A DNA stretch of 64,000 nt from the NCBI GenBank assembly GCA_017983845.1, contig JAGOAO010000002.1, positions 124,001-188,000 of the forward strand. The letters are read 5' to 3'. Positions within the stretch are counted from its first letter, which is position 1. The number at the start of each line of letters is the position of its first letter. The position numbers and the translations under genes were made by a program. The DNA comes from Sediminibacterium sp. GTDB lineage: Bacteria; Bacteroidota; Bacteroidia; Chitinophagales; Chitinophagaceae. Under the pieces are notes generated by a model. The model worked only from the letters and a program-made list of their open reading frames with translations, made no database searches and was not told the DNA's origin. This document shows, in pieces, positions 17,449 through 26,278 of the stretch.

Positions 17449-19467
17449 CTAATTGATAAAATTCCACCAAATTCCTACCCTTAACCAAGTTCCCGTACCA
17501 GGATAATTGGGCGCTGTGAAATTATATCGCGTACCTAATTGATTACTAGTAGCTAATAAAGTATTCAATTGTTCCATACGGATATACCCTTTAAAACGCT
17601 TGATTCTAAAGTTTAAAAAGGCATTGGCAACAGGACGGTTGTTGGTCGTAAACTGATCCTGCAAATAAAACTGTCCTGTTAATGGCATATACGCATCTGG
17701 TTGAAAATTCGAATGATAAATGAACTCCAATCCAGTTGAGAGGTATAAATTTTTAAAGAAGTTGCCCTCAAAAGCAATTCTTTGTCTTGTAAATAATAAA
17801 GGAAGGTGAAGCGGTGCATTGGGGTCTACAACTTGCATAGTCAATTCATTGTACCAATTCCAATTACGACTCAAGTGAAGTTTATTTGAAAAACTTCCTT
17901 TAATATAGCTCAATGTCTTATCATATACCATCGGCTGATACCCTGTTCCAAAATATTGATAATTTTGAATGAGCTTGTACTGAACTGATGCGAGCAATCC
18001 AGATCTAGGCTGCCCCCATACACCACCAACTTCAATGCTATTTTCTTTATCTATCCCATTTAACTTAAGAATAGGAAATGCGGTAATTCCAAGTCGATTA
18101 AAAGAAGGTGTTCGATTGCTATTTTGCATCCACAATTCCAATCTATCCCCTTTCTTATTTAAAATGGAACTCAATGAAAACTGTGCTTCGTAATCCCCTG
18201 CATGGTATCCATTTAAGAATAATTTACCTGAAGCCTGTATATCCCAACGCAGGTTTTTGGTTTTATTTTTATATACACCCAATCCATAAATATCATGATT
18301 CGCCCATTGAAGCAATGTGTCATGATAATTCATTTGTAAATACCCTACCCCTAATTGCAAAAATTGATTTGGATTGGTTTTCTCCGGAAATGAAACTAAA
18401 CTAAACTCATTGGTAAACCTGCTCCAATTGTCTTGAAATAAAACTAGATTACCTGCAGTTAGATTGTAATTAAAATAGGTGCCATACTTTACTAGATCTG
18501 GATTGGCATCGGAAAATTGAAATTGATTGGTTTGGTATTTTATTTCATTTTGAAATCGGAGTCTTGGATAAAACAAATAGGTAGTGACCGTATCTTTTAC
18601 AACAGAATCTTTTTGCCCTAAATCATAGGTCTGTTTCCAGTTAAAACTGTTTTCCTTATACGTGGTTCCTGTGGCAATATTGGTATTAAAAGGATTTCTA
18701 AATGACGCCCCGCTTATACCCAGTCTTGTTTCTAATTCATAAGGATTATTCAATGAAAGACTATCAATTAAGGCGCTATTCACCAAGCCTCCATTTTCAG
18801 AAGACGCCGCTTTATTAAATAACATGACCCAACTAGAAGCATAACGCTTGCGCTTAGATTGATAGTTTGCAGTGATGCGCATATTGTTCAAATTCGCATG
18901 CTGATTTTTTAAATTCCCCGGTGCATTGCTAAAACGGTAAGCAAAAGAATAATTAAACTGCTGTGTTTTATTTTGGGTATGTACAATCTCCATCAACTGC
19001 TCCCCTTTACCCCCTAATAAATAACCTAGCTCGGTATAAGGTTTTGTGGTCTGGTAAAATGGCGTTTGTTCTAATGTAAAATGATAAGATTCATATGCCC
19101 TAAAGCCAGCATCCCATCCGCCTCTCTGTAATGGATTGAATAAATAAGACTTACTTGCATTTCCTACATTACCCAAATGATAATTGGTATAGGGTAAAAT
19201 AAATTTAGTATAAAAATCATTGATGCTGGTATCGATTGTACGAATCGTCAAACTATTATACAATCGATAATAAATGGCAATTGAATCCTCTGATTGGTCT
19301 CTTTTTTCCAAAGAGTCCGTGCCACCACCTCCTCCACTAAATGAATTATAGCGCATGTTCTGTGCTTCCAACTGCCCAATAAAAAGACAGCTGAATACAA
19401 TACAGATTACAAGAATAGACTTAGGCGCCATTTTTAATAAAATTTGATTTGAAAAAGGGGAACGCAT
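17449..19467 (-). CDS. Putative porin (Bacteroidota outer-membrane beta-barrel)
   Basis: A 672-residue protein with a signal peptide (MAPKSILVICIVFSCLFIGQ, from the internal ATG at 19431) and a glycine run GGGGG near residue 47. The conserved opening segment after the signal (FILPYTNYHLGNVGNASKS) and FNYSFAYRFSNAPG fit the family usually called putative porin, large barrels of the Bacteroidota outer membrane. The rest alternates in barrel-like strands to the end (LRVGIWWNFIN), a plausible outer-membrane C-terminus. The ATG at 19467 overlaps the stop of the purine nucleoside phosphorylase gene in TAATG, so the pair is translationally coupled. The solute is unknown; nucleoside uptake is tempting but unproven. 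Confidence 0.85.
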   Translation of the reverse strand: MRSPFSNQILLKMAPKSILVICIVFSCLFIGQLEAQNMRYNSFSGGGGGTDSLEKRDQSEDSIAIYYRLYNSLTIRTIDTSINDFYTKFILPYTNYHLGNVGNASKSYLFNPLQRGGWDAGFRAYESYHFTLEQTPFYQTTKPYTELGYLLGGKGEQLMEIVHTQNKTQQFNYSFAYRFSNAPGNLKNQHANLNNMRITANYQSKRKRYASSWVMLFNKAASSENGGLVNSALIDSLSLNNPYELETRLGISGASFRNPFNTNIATGTTYKENSFNWKQTYDLGQKDSVVKDTVTTYLFYPRLRFQNEIKYQTNQFQFSDANPDLVKYGTYFNYNLTAGNLVLFQDNWSRFTNEFSLVSFPEKTNPNQFLQLGVGYLQMNYHDTLLQWANHDIYGLGVYKNKTKNLRWDIQASGKLFLNGYHAGDYEAQFSLSSILNKKGDRLELWMQNSNRTPSFNRLGITAFPILKLNGIDKENSIEVGGVWGQPRSGLLASVQYKLIQNYQYFGTGYQPMVYDKTLSYIKGSFSNKLHLSRNWNWYNELTMQVVDPNAPLHLPLLFTRQRIAFEGNFFKNLYLSTGLEFIYHSNFQPDAYMPLTGQFYLQDQFTTNNRPVANAFLNFRIKRFKGYIRMEQLNTLLATSNQLGTRYNFTAPNYPGTGTWLRVGIWWNFIN

Positions 19468-20294
19468 TAAGCAGCAACCTCTTTTACCAATGCACTAAAT
19501 ATTAAAGTCAACAATGGCTCAGCCGCATTGGCTGCTGCCAATACTTCCTCGTGTGTAATAACATTGTTATCTTCTCTAATTCCTAAATCGGTCACTACGC
19601 TCATTGCAAATACTTTCATGCCGCAATGCACGGCTGCAATATTTTCTTGCACTGTACTCATGCCCACTACATCGCCACCAGAAATTTTAATCAATTGGTA
19701 TTCTGCTCTTGTTTCAAAAGTTGGACCAGTCACCCCTACATATACGCCCTCGTGTACTTTAATTTGATTGGCAGCTGCAATTTGTTTTGCTTTTTCTATA
19801 AATGAACTAGCATATGGCTCACTCATGTCTGGAAAACGTGTTCCTAATGCCGGCTCGTTTTTGCCTAACAATGGATTGATGGTAAAGAAGCTTATATGAT
19901 CTTTGATGATCATTAAATCTCCCACTTGATAGTCCTTATTCACGCCACCTGCTGCATTAGATAACAATAGATTCTCAACCCCTAATAATTTCATCACTCT
20001 TATTGGAAAAACAACTTGTTCGGCAGTATAGCCTTCATAAAAATGAAAACGGCCTTCCATCACCCAAACCTTTTTGCCATTTAATGTACCCAAGATCAAC
20101 CTTCCCTTATGTCCTTCAACAGTACTCACAGGAAAATTAGGTATCTCACCATATGGAATACTAAATTCTGGTTCAATGACACTAGACAAATTACCTAATC
20201 CACTACCTAAAATAATAGCTGTATTAGCGGATGCACTGATTTTTGACTGAATAAAACGAGCAGTTTCTTCTAACTGTTGCATTAATGTAGACAT
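19467..20294 (-). CDS. Purine-nucleoside phosphorylase (trimeric type)
   Basis: A 275-residue enzyme of the trimeric PNP family. Motifs are IILGSGLGNL (phosphate loop), VEGHKGRLILG, SNAAGGVNKDYQVGDLM, and VGMSTVQENIAAVHCGM, which holds the conserved base-site Met region. It cleaves purine nucleosides with phosphate to base and ribose-1-phosphate for salvage. The open frame runs to 20327, but the ATG at 20294 matches the family length, and a TATATTTG -7 element lies 21 bases before it, inside the extension. The gene is coupled by a TAATG overlap to the putative porin downstream, an unusual partner for a cytoplasmic salvage enzyme. Confidence 0.93.
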   Translation of the reverse strand: MSTLMQQLEETARFIQSKISASANTAIILGSGLGNLSSVIEPEFSIPYGEIPNFPVSTVEGHKGRLILGTLNGKKVWVMEGRFHFYEGYTAEQVVFPIRVMKLLGVENLLLSNAAGGVNKDYQVGDLMIIKDHISFFTINPLLGKNEPALGTRFPDMSEPYASSFIEKAKQIAAANQIKVHEGVYVGVTGPTFETRAEYQLIKISGGDVVGMSTVQENIAAVHCGMKVFAMSVVTDLGIREDNNVITHEEVLAAANAAEPLLTLIFSALVKEVAA

Positions 20295-20315
20295 ATTTTG
20301 GCCTTTATTGAGCCA

Positions 20316-20323
20316 CAAATATA
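20316..20323 (-). promoter_or_regulatory. Bacteroidota -7 element upstream of purine-nucleoside phosphorylase
   Basis: The minus strand reads TATATTTG, 21 bases before the ATG at 20294. It indicates that phosphorylase and porin can be transcribed apart from the upstream MFS gene. Confidence 0.4.
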
Positions 20324-20339
20324 ACAACAGTAAGGGACT

Positions 20340-21569
20340 CTAAGCCTTAATTGACTTAGTTTCTCCCTTTAAAACCGTATAAGCAATCACTGCACTGATT
20401 AACATAAATACAGCCCCTAGTAAAAAAGATGCACCTGGAAAATAAATTGGATTGCTAGGCTTCGTAAAATAAGCAAATAAACTGGTCATAATTAATGGAC
20501 CAGCAATAGATGTGACACTCATTATACTAGTTAAAGAGCCCTGTAATTCACCTTGTTCGTTTTTAGGAACATGGACGGAAATTAAGGATTGTAATGCTGG
20601 GCCAGAAATGCCCCCTAAACAATAAGGAATCAAAAAGACAAACATCATCCATGAACTTGTTGCAAATGCAAACAATAAAAGTCCTAAAGCATATAGTCCA
20701 ATGCCTATATACACAGATTTTTCATTGCCTATTTTTGGATTAATATATCGAATCAAAACACCTTGCACCAATCCCACAAGCAATCCAACCATACCCAAGG
20801 ACAAGCCAATCATTTTGGGCGACCATTTAAATTTTTCCATATTGGCAAAACTCCAATTGCTTTGCACTGCATGAGATGCTAGATAAATAAAGATGAGCGA
20901 AAAAATTAAACCAGAAACTGCAGGGTATTTTTTTAAATGAAATAAAGATCCAAGAGGATTGGATCTTTTCCAATCAAAAGCCCTTCTGTTTTCCACAGGC
21001 AAAGATTCAGGCAAAACAAAATAACCGTATATCACATTCAGTAATGCCAAACAAGCAGCAACAATAAATGGCAATCTTGGCCCGATCTCTCCAAGGAATC
21101 CTCCTAACATAGGGCCTATGATAAATCCAATACCAAATGCGGCACCAATCATACCAAAATTTTGGGCCCTATTGGAATCGTCACTAATATCCGCCATATA
21201 TGCAGAAGCTGTTGTTACACTTGCTCCCGTAATACCTGAAATAGTACGCCCAACAAATAACCAGAAAATAGATGGCGCAAAAGCCAAGAACAGATAGTCC
21301 AAGCCAAATCCTAATAACGAAATCAATAATACGGGCCTTCTGCCATACTTGTCACTTAAACTACCAATCAGTGGTGCAAAAAGGAATTGCATGGTCGCAT
21401 ACAAGAAGGTCATCCAGCCTCCATATAAAGCAGCTTTACTTAAATCTTGTGTATGCAATAATCCTTCAATCAATTGAGGAATTACAGGAATGATGATACC
21501 TAGGCCAACAATGTCGATGACCAATGTAAAAAATATAAATCCAACTGCAGCTTTCTTTGTATTTGCCAT
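20340..21569 (-). CDS. Tet-like MFS efflux transporter (TCR/Tet family)
   Basis: A 409-residue, 12-helix major facilitator. The first loop carries motif A (GSLSDKYGRRPVLL), and helix 5 has the drug:H+ antiporter motif C form GIGFIIGPMLGGFLG. The start (DIVGLGIIIPVIP) is typical of the TCR/Tet group, which includes TetA. Chromosomal members of this group are common in Bacteroidota and need not give tetracycline resistance; base use is like its neighbours, with no sign of transfer. No TetR-type regulator gene is adjacent. Just upstream of the ATG lies a strong hairpin (21578-21610) that probably ends the clpB transcript and could also act as an operator for this gene. Confidence 0.88.
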   Translation of the reverse strand: MANTKKAAVGFIFFTLVIDIVGLGIIIPVIPQLIEGLLHTQDLSKAALYGGWMTFLYATMQFLFAPLIGSLSDKYGRRPVLLISLLGFGLDYLFLAFAPSIFWLFVGRTISGITGASVTTASAYMADISDDSNRAQNFGMIGAAFGIGFIIGPMLGGFLGEIGPRLPFIVAACLALLNVIYGYFVLPESLPVENRRAFDWKRSNPLGSLFHLKKYPAVSGLIFSLIFIYLASHAVQSNWSFANMEKFKWSPKMIGLSLGMVGLLVGLVQGVLIRYINPKIGNEKSVYIGIGLYALGLLLFAFATSSWMMFVFLIPYCLGGISGPALQSLISVHVPKNEQGELQGSLTSIMSVTSIAGPLIMTSLFAYFTKPSNPIYFPGASFLLGAVFMLISAVIAYTVLKGETKSIKA

Positions 21570-21577
21570 AAAATAAA

Positions 21578-21610
21578 TTGACGGATAGATGTTTTACGTC
21601 TATCCGTCAA
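21578..21610 (-). terminator. Strong hairpin between clpB and the Tet-like MFS gene
   Basis: Arms 21578-21591 and 21597-21610 are 14 bases each with one mismatch (a possible G-U pair in RNA) around the loop TTTTA. On the minus strand the stem is followed by a T-rich stretch (TTTATTTT) that runs directly into the ATG of the MFS gene 8 bases away. This fits a Rho-independent terminator after clpB, 65 bases past its stop. Its position in the MFS leader also allows a role as operator or attenuator. Confidence 0.65.
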
Positions 21611-21675
21611 ATATACAAGTACAAATCAAGACTTCAAAAACCCTTTCACAGATGCGTTTAAGCACTTAATATGGA

Positions 21676-24279
21676 CTATGCTTCATTTCTGAATACAACG
21701 ACCCCATCAAAGATATCTATCAATACCTTCTTAGACTTATCTATGGCACCGCTTAAGATCTGCTTACTTAATTCATTTACTACTAGTTTTTGGATCAAGC
21801 GCTTCAACGGCCTTGCCCCAAATTGCATATCAAATCCCTGCTCAGAAAGGTATTCCACCAAATAGTCTGTGAACTCAATATGCATTCCATTTTCTGCCAC
21901 CAATGCCTTTAACTGATTCAATTGAATTTGAACAATCGAAGCCATTTGTTTTCTCAACAACGGCGAGAACATGATGATATCGTCCACCCTATTTAAAAAT
22001 TCTGGACGAATAGTTTGTTTCAACAAACTCATTACTTCTGTCTTCGCCTGCTCTGTTTTTTCATCTAAGTTTTTGTCGGTAACCTCTTCAAAAGCATCTT
22101 GAATTAAATGACTACCAATATTACTCGTCATAATGATGATGGTATTTTTGAAATTAACAACCCTGCCCTTATTGTCTGTCAATCTTCCGTCATCTAATAC
22201 TTGTAATAAAACATTCCAAACATCAGGATGTGCTTTCTCAATTTCATCTAACAATACCACGCTATAAGGCTTGCGACGAACCGATTCAGTTAATTGACCA
22301 CCTTCATCGTAGCCCACATATCCTGGAGGCGCGCCTACCAATCTTGACACAGTATGCTTTTCTTGGTATTCACTCATGTCAATCCTTGTCATCATACTGT
22401 CATCATCAAACAAGTAATCTGCTAAAGCTTTGGCCAATTCTGTTTTTCCTACACCGGTTGTTCCTAAGAAGATAAAGGAGCCAATTGGCTTTTTAGGATC
22501 TTGCAATCCTGCCCTACTTCTCCTGATTGCATCTGACACAGCTATGATTGCTTCCTCCTGGCCCACAACTCGTTCATGCAAAGCAGCTTCTAAATGCATT
22601 AATTTTTCACGTTCAGATTGCATCATTTTTTGAACAGGTATGCCTGTAGCTTTTGCAATATTTTCTGCAATATCATCGGCGTCCACTTCCTCTTTCATCA
22701 ATCGCTTTCCATCTTCTCCTAGGTCTTTCAATTGATTGGTCAAATCCAATAAAATGGTTTCTTGTTCTTTTAATTTACCATATCGAATTTCGGCTACTTT
22801 ACCATAATCCCCATTGCGCTCTGCTACTTCGGCAGCTTGCTTCAATTGCTCCATCTGGGCTTTGGCATCCTGCACTTTATCCACCAATTCTTTTTCCACT
22901 TTCCATTTAGCGGTAAGTGTATCTTGTTGAACCATTAAATTGCTTATCTCAATGTTCAATTGCTTTAATTGATCTGGATTGTTTTCGCGCTTAATGGCTT
23001 CTCTTTCAATTTCCAATTGTCGAATCTGGCGTTGTAAAGTATCTAAGTCTTCTGGCATAGAATTCATCTCTAAACGCAATTTAGCCGCGCTCTCGTCAAT
23101 CAAGTCAATGGCTTTGTCTGGCAAGAAACGATCTGTAATGTACCTAGAGGAAAGCTCTACCGCTGCAACAATTGCTTCGTCTTTAATACGCACATGGTGA
23201 TGCGTTTCATATCGCTCTTTTAATCCTCTAAGAATAGAGATCGCATCTTCTTTAGAGGGCTCATCGATCATGACTTTCTGGAATCGTCTTTCCAAGGCTT
23301 TGTCTTTTTCAAAAAACTTTTGGTACTCATTCAAAGTCGTTGCACCTATTGCTCTTAATTCACCTCTTGCCAATGCTGGTTTTAAAATATTGGCAGCATC
23401 CATCGCCCCTTCGCCTCCACCAGCACCTACCAAAGTATGGATCTCGTCAATGAATAAAATAATTTCTCCATCACTGGTAGCCACTTCTTTTACTACGCCT
23501 TTCAAACGCTCTTCGAATTCTCCTTTGTATTTGGCGCCGGCAATCAATTGGCCCATGTCCAAAGCATAAATAATTTTAGACTTCAAATTCTCTGGCACAT
23601 CCCCATTCACAATACGCATCGCCAATCCTTCAGCAATCGCAGTCTTACCCACACCAGGCTCTCCTACCAAGATCGGGTTGTTTTTGCTTCTTCTTGTCAG
23701 GATATGCAAGGTTCTTCTTATCTCGTCATCACGACCAATCACAGGATCTAATTTTCCCTTATTGGCCATTTCATTTAAATTTTTTGCATACTTTGACAAT
23801 GCCTGAAACTGCGTTTCTTGCGTAGCAGATTTCACGGTTTCTCCTTGTCTTAATTCAGTGATTGCGGTTTTTAAACCTTTTTCTGTTAAGCCTGCATCTT
23901 TTAAAATTTTCGCCACTGTATCATTGACTTGCAGTATACCCACAATTAAATGTTCTACTGTTACAAAGTCATCCCCAAAATCTTTTAATGATGCTGTTGC
24001 TTTTAATAACACCGCATTCAAGTCTCTGCTTAAAGCAGATGCTGGCTCTCCTGTTTGTTGTTTTGGCAATTGATCAAATAATGCATCCAATTTTTGCAAA
24101 ACATAAGTAGGTTGTACATTATTTTTTTTCAATAAAAATTCAGTAGGACTATCCTTGTCTCCAAGAATTGCCTTTAACAAATGCGCGGTTTCAATATTGG
24201 CATGTTGGTTATTATATGCCAACTGTTGCGCAGCTTGAATCGCTTCTTGCGCCTTAATGGTATATTGATTTAAATTCAT
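21676..24279 (-). CDS. clpB: ATP-dependent disaggregase ClpB
   Basis: An 867-residue Hsp100 chaperone of full length. The order is the N-terminal Clp-N repeat domain (1-150), AAA1 with Walker [14 protein letters not shown], the coiled-coil middle domain (about 400-530, rich in E/K/Q), AAA2 with Walker [15 protein letters not shown], and the C-terminal D2-small domain. The middle domain distinguishes it from ClpA/ClpC. With DnaK it dissolves heat-induced aggregates in the cytoplasm. I saw no clear heat-shock operator in the 148 bases upstream, which are shared with the divergent pore-like gene; a one-mismatch -7 element lies about 35 bases upstream of the start. Confidence 0.97.
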   Translation of the reverse strand: MNLNQYTIKAQEAIQAAQQLAYNNQHANIETAHLLKAILGDKDSPTEFLLKKNNVQPTYVLQKLDALFDQLPKQQTGEPASALSRDLNAVLLKATASLKDFGDDFVTVEHLIVGILQVNDTVAKILKDAGLTEKGLKTAITELRQGETVKSATQETQFQALSKYAKNLNEMANKGKLDPVIGRDDEIRRTLHILTRRSKNNPILVGEPGVGKTAIAEGLAMRIVNGDVPENLKSKIIYALDMGQLIAGAKYKGEFEERLKGVVKEVATSDGEIILFIDEIHTLVGAGGGEGAMDAANILKPALARGELRAIGATTLNEYQKFFEKDKALERRFQKVMIDEPSKEDAISILRGLKERYETHHHVRIKDEAIVAAVELSSRYITDRFLPDKAIDLIDESAAKLRLEMNSMPEDLDTLQRQIRQLEIEREAIKRENNPDQLKQLNIEISNLMVQQDTLTAKWKVEKELVDKVQDAKAQMEQLKQAAEVAERNGDYGKVAEIRYGKLKEQETILLDLTNQLKDLGEDGKRLMKEEVDADDIAENIAKATGIPVQKMMQSEREKLMHLEAALHERVVGQEEAIIAVSDAIRRSRAGLQDPKKPIGSFIFLGTTGVGKTELAKALADYLFDDDSMMTRIDMSEYQEKHTVSRLVGAPPGYVGYDEGGQLTESVRRKPYSVVLLDEIEKAHPDVWNVLLQVLDDGRLTDNKGRVVNFKNTIIIMTSNIGSHLIQDAFEEVTDKNLDEKTEQAKTEVMSLLKQTIRPEFLNRVDDIIMFSPLLRKQMASIVQIQLNQLKALVAENGMHIEFTDYLVEYLSEQGFDMQFGARPLKRLIQKLVVNELSKQILSGAIDKSKKVLIDIFDGVVVFRNEA

Positions 24280-24427
24280 GGTACTAGTTTTAGTATTTAT
24301 AATATACCCACAAATAGAACGCCACCTCGTTATTTCAGCAATTATGTCTTAATTCAAGGTATAAAAAGGCAATAAAGTCAGGCATTCGTTGAATTTTCTG
24401 CTAATTTTACATACAATTACAAACTGC

Positions 24428-24802
24428 ATGAAAACGGCACACAGAAGAAACCCACTACTTCCAAAATACGAACACAAGAGTGAGCCACTAGCTACATCAT
24501 CTGTTTATCTTAAAAGAATCTTGATCAATCTAGCATGGACCACTGTAGTCCTATTTGTTTCTTTAAGTATCGGAGTTGTTGGCTATAAATATTTAGCGCC
24601 AATGAGTTGGATAGATGCTTTACACAATGCGTCTATGATTCTAAGTGGCATGGGACCGGTGGTAGTCATTCAAACCAATACAGGAAAATTATTTTCTTCC
24701 TTTTATGCTTTATTTAGTGGCGTTGTTTTTATAACCAATATTGGTATTTTAATTGCCCCGGTAGCACATCGTTTTTTTCATAAAATGAATTTAGAAGATT
24801 GA
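24428..24802 (+). CDS. Two-helix membrane protein resembling an ion-channel pore domain
   Basis: A 124-residue protein that I cannot name. It has a basic N-terminal segment, helix 1 (about residues 36-56), a re-entrant-like amphipathic stretch (SWIDALHNASMILSGMGPVV, about 60-79) and helix 2 (about 88-112) ending in basic residues. Order and spacing copy the helix-pore-helix unit of two-TM potassium channels, where W.DA........TT.GYGD is followed by G(K/R)LF. Here SGMGPV stands in the filter position, so potassium selectivity is not expected. The ATG at 24428 is used because the earlier TTG adds an unlikely hydrophobic piece. The stop overlaps the TTG start of queG, so they are coupled. Confidence 0.75.
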   Translation: MKTAHRRNPLLPKYEHKSEPLATSSVYLKRILINLAWTTVVLFVSLSIGVVGYKYLAPMSWIDALHNASMILSGMGPVVVIQTNTGKLFSSFYALFSGVVFITNIGILIAPVAHRFFHKMNLED

Positions 24803-25737
24803 ACCAGTTTGCCCATACACAATGGATTAAATCCTTAGCTCAAAAACATGGATTTGATTTTTGCGGCATTGCAGAAGCGAAAGAATTAACCGAAGATGCC
24901 TTCAGATTAGAACAATGGCTTGCAAAAGGTTTTCATGGGGAGATGCAATACATGGAAAAACATTTTGACTTAAGAATCAATCCAACGAAATTAGTTCCAG
25001 GCGCAAAATCAGTCATCACATTCCTTAAAAATTATTATCCGGAGCAAAATCAGCCATCAGGCATTCCTAAGATAGCAAAATATGCCTATGGTCAGGATTA
25101 CCATGACGTGATCAAACTTTCTTTGAATCAAATGCTGGATGAAATGCGTCAGAAAATTGGCCCCATAGTAGGTAGAGGCTTCGTAGATTCTGCACCTGTA
25201 TTGGAACGATCCTGGGCTTGGCTTTCTGGGGCGGGTTGGATTGGCAAAAATGGCAATTTAATTCAACCGAAAAACGGTTCCTTCTTTTTTATAGCCAGTT
25301 TAATTGTAGACTTGGAATTGATCTATGACCAACCGATTTCGAAAGACTATTGTGGCACATGTACCAAATGCATCGACGCTTGTCCAACCCAAGCTATCTT
25401 GCCAAATAAAACCATCGAAGCCAATCACTGCATTAGCTATTATACCATTGAATTAAAAAAACAAAGCATCGATACCCCTGCTGATAGAAGCTATCATGAC
25501 TGGGCATTTGGTTGCGATATATGCCAGGACGTTTGCCCTTGGAACAGATTCAGTCATCCGCATCAAGAAACTAAATTCAAGCCTATAGAAGGATTGTTGA
25601 CGATGTCAACCGACCAATGGCTTGAAATGGAAGAAACCAGTTTTAAGGCAAGGTTTAAACAATCTCCTTTATTGAGGTCAAAATTAAATGGGATCAAACG
25701 AAATATCCAATACTTAAAAAATCAAGAGCGCAATTGA
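24799..25737 (+). CDS. queG: Epoxyqueuosine reductase
   Basis: A 312-residue iron-sulfur, cobalamin-dependent enzyme that reduces epoxyqueuosine to queuosine at position 34 of GUN-decoding tRNAs, the last step of queuosine synthesis. The two [4Fe-4S] motifs are visible: CGTCTKCIDACP near residues 191-202, and FGCDICQDVCPW near 236-247, with a conserved cysteine between them (NHCISYYTIE). The N-terminal half contains the substrate and cobalamin-binding DUF1730 region (GRGFVDSAPVLERSWA). No ATG lies near the N-terminus; the TTG at 24799, in TTGA overlap with the upstream stop, gives the expected start (NQFAHTQWIKSLAQKHG). Confidence 0.95.
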   Translation: MNQFAHTQWIKSLAQKHGFDFCGIAEAKELTEDAFRLEQWLAKGFHGEMQYMEKHFDLRINPTKLVPGAKSVITFLKNYYPEQNQPSGIPKIAKYAYGQDYHDVIKLSLNQMLDEMRQKIGPIVGRGFVDSAPVLERSWAWLSGAGWIGKNGNLIQPKNGSFFFIASLIVDLELIYDQPISKDYCGTCTKCIDACPTQAILPNKTIEANHCISYYTIELKKQSIDTPADRSYHDWAFGCDICQDVCPWNRFSHPHQETKFKPIEGLLTMSTDQWLEMEETSFKARFKQSPLLRSKLNGIKRNIQYLKNQERN

Positions 25738-25788
25738 TAACTCAATTTAGACGCATTTGTTAATTCATCGAAACCATTTTTCTATCAC

Positions 25789-26277
25789 TTACTCATTGGA
25801 CAAAATGCAAGCTGTTAAATGTTGTAATTCTTCTTCCATTTTTGCGCCCAATACTTTTTCATTGAGCAAGGTTTGGAATTTCTCCCAAGGATACCAATTT
25901 ACATGTTGTTCAAAAGACCAATGTATGACATAAGTACCTTCTTTTAAAGGAAGCCACTCTATTTGTACTTTGTAAGGGGCTTGTCCAGTTGCTACCCAAT
26001 TCAAAACAACTGTACTATCAGTACTTGAAAGCATTTGAATGGTTTGTGTGCCCACTTTAGCAATACGATCCTCCACGACAACAGACTGTCCTTCCCAGTC
26101 ACTCATCCATCCTTTCCATGCAGCTAAATCCGATACACAATGTTGAATCTGCAATTTAGTTGCATTGACTTCCACCGCTCTGGAAGTAATTACAACCGAA
26201 GGAAATAAACTTGATATAGCAGTAATCAATAAACCAATTAGAAGTACACTAATCAATGCAAAACGAATCAATTTCAT
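25789..26277 (-). CDS. SRPBCC/START-like domain protein with N-terminal membrane helix
   Basis: A 162-residue protein with one N-terminal hydrophobic helix (residues 4-24, ALISVLLIGLLITAISSL) followed by a polyketide-cyclase/START-like domain: SDLAAWKGWMSDWEGQ, then VVLNWVATGQAPYKVQIEWL and a long C-terminal helix (WEKFQTLLNEKVLGAKMEEEL). Such domains bind small hydrophobic ligands; the ligand here is unknown. The frame is open to 26403, inside the permease gene, but the ATG at 26277 gives the proper membrane helix. It starts one base after the permease stop, so the two are co-transcribed. It faces queG in a convergent arrangement. Confidence 0.8.
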   Translation of the reverse strand: MKLIRFALISVLLIGLLITAISSLFPSVVITSRAVEVNATKLQIQHCVSDLAAWKGWMSDWEGQSVVVEDRIAKVGTQTIQMLSSTDSTVVLNWVATGQAPYKVQIEWLPLKEGTYVIHWSFEQHVNWYPWEKFQTLLNEKVLGAKMEEELQHLTACILSNE

Positions 26278-26278
26278 A

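Noticed and set aside
20340..21569. Tet-like MFS gene considered as an acquired tetracycline-resistance determinant
   Set aside because: Base composition matches its neighbours, no mobile element or TetR gene is adjacent, and chromosomal homologues of this group are common.
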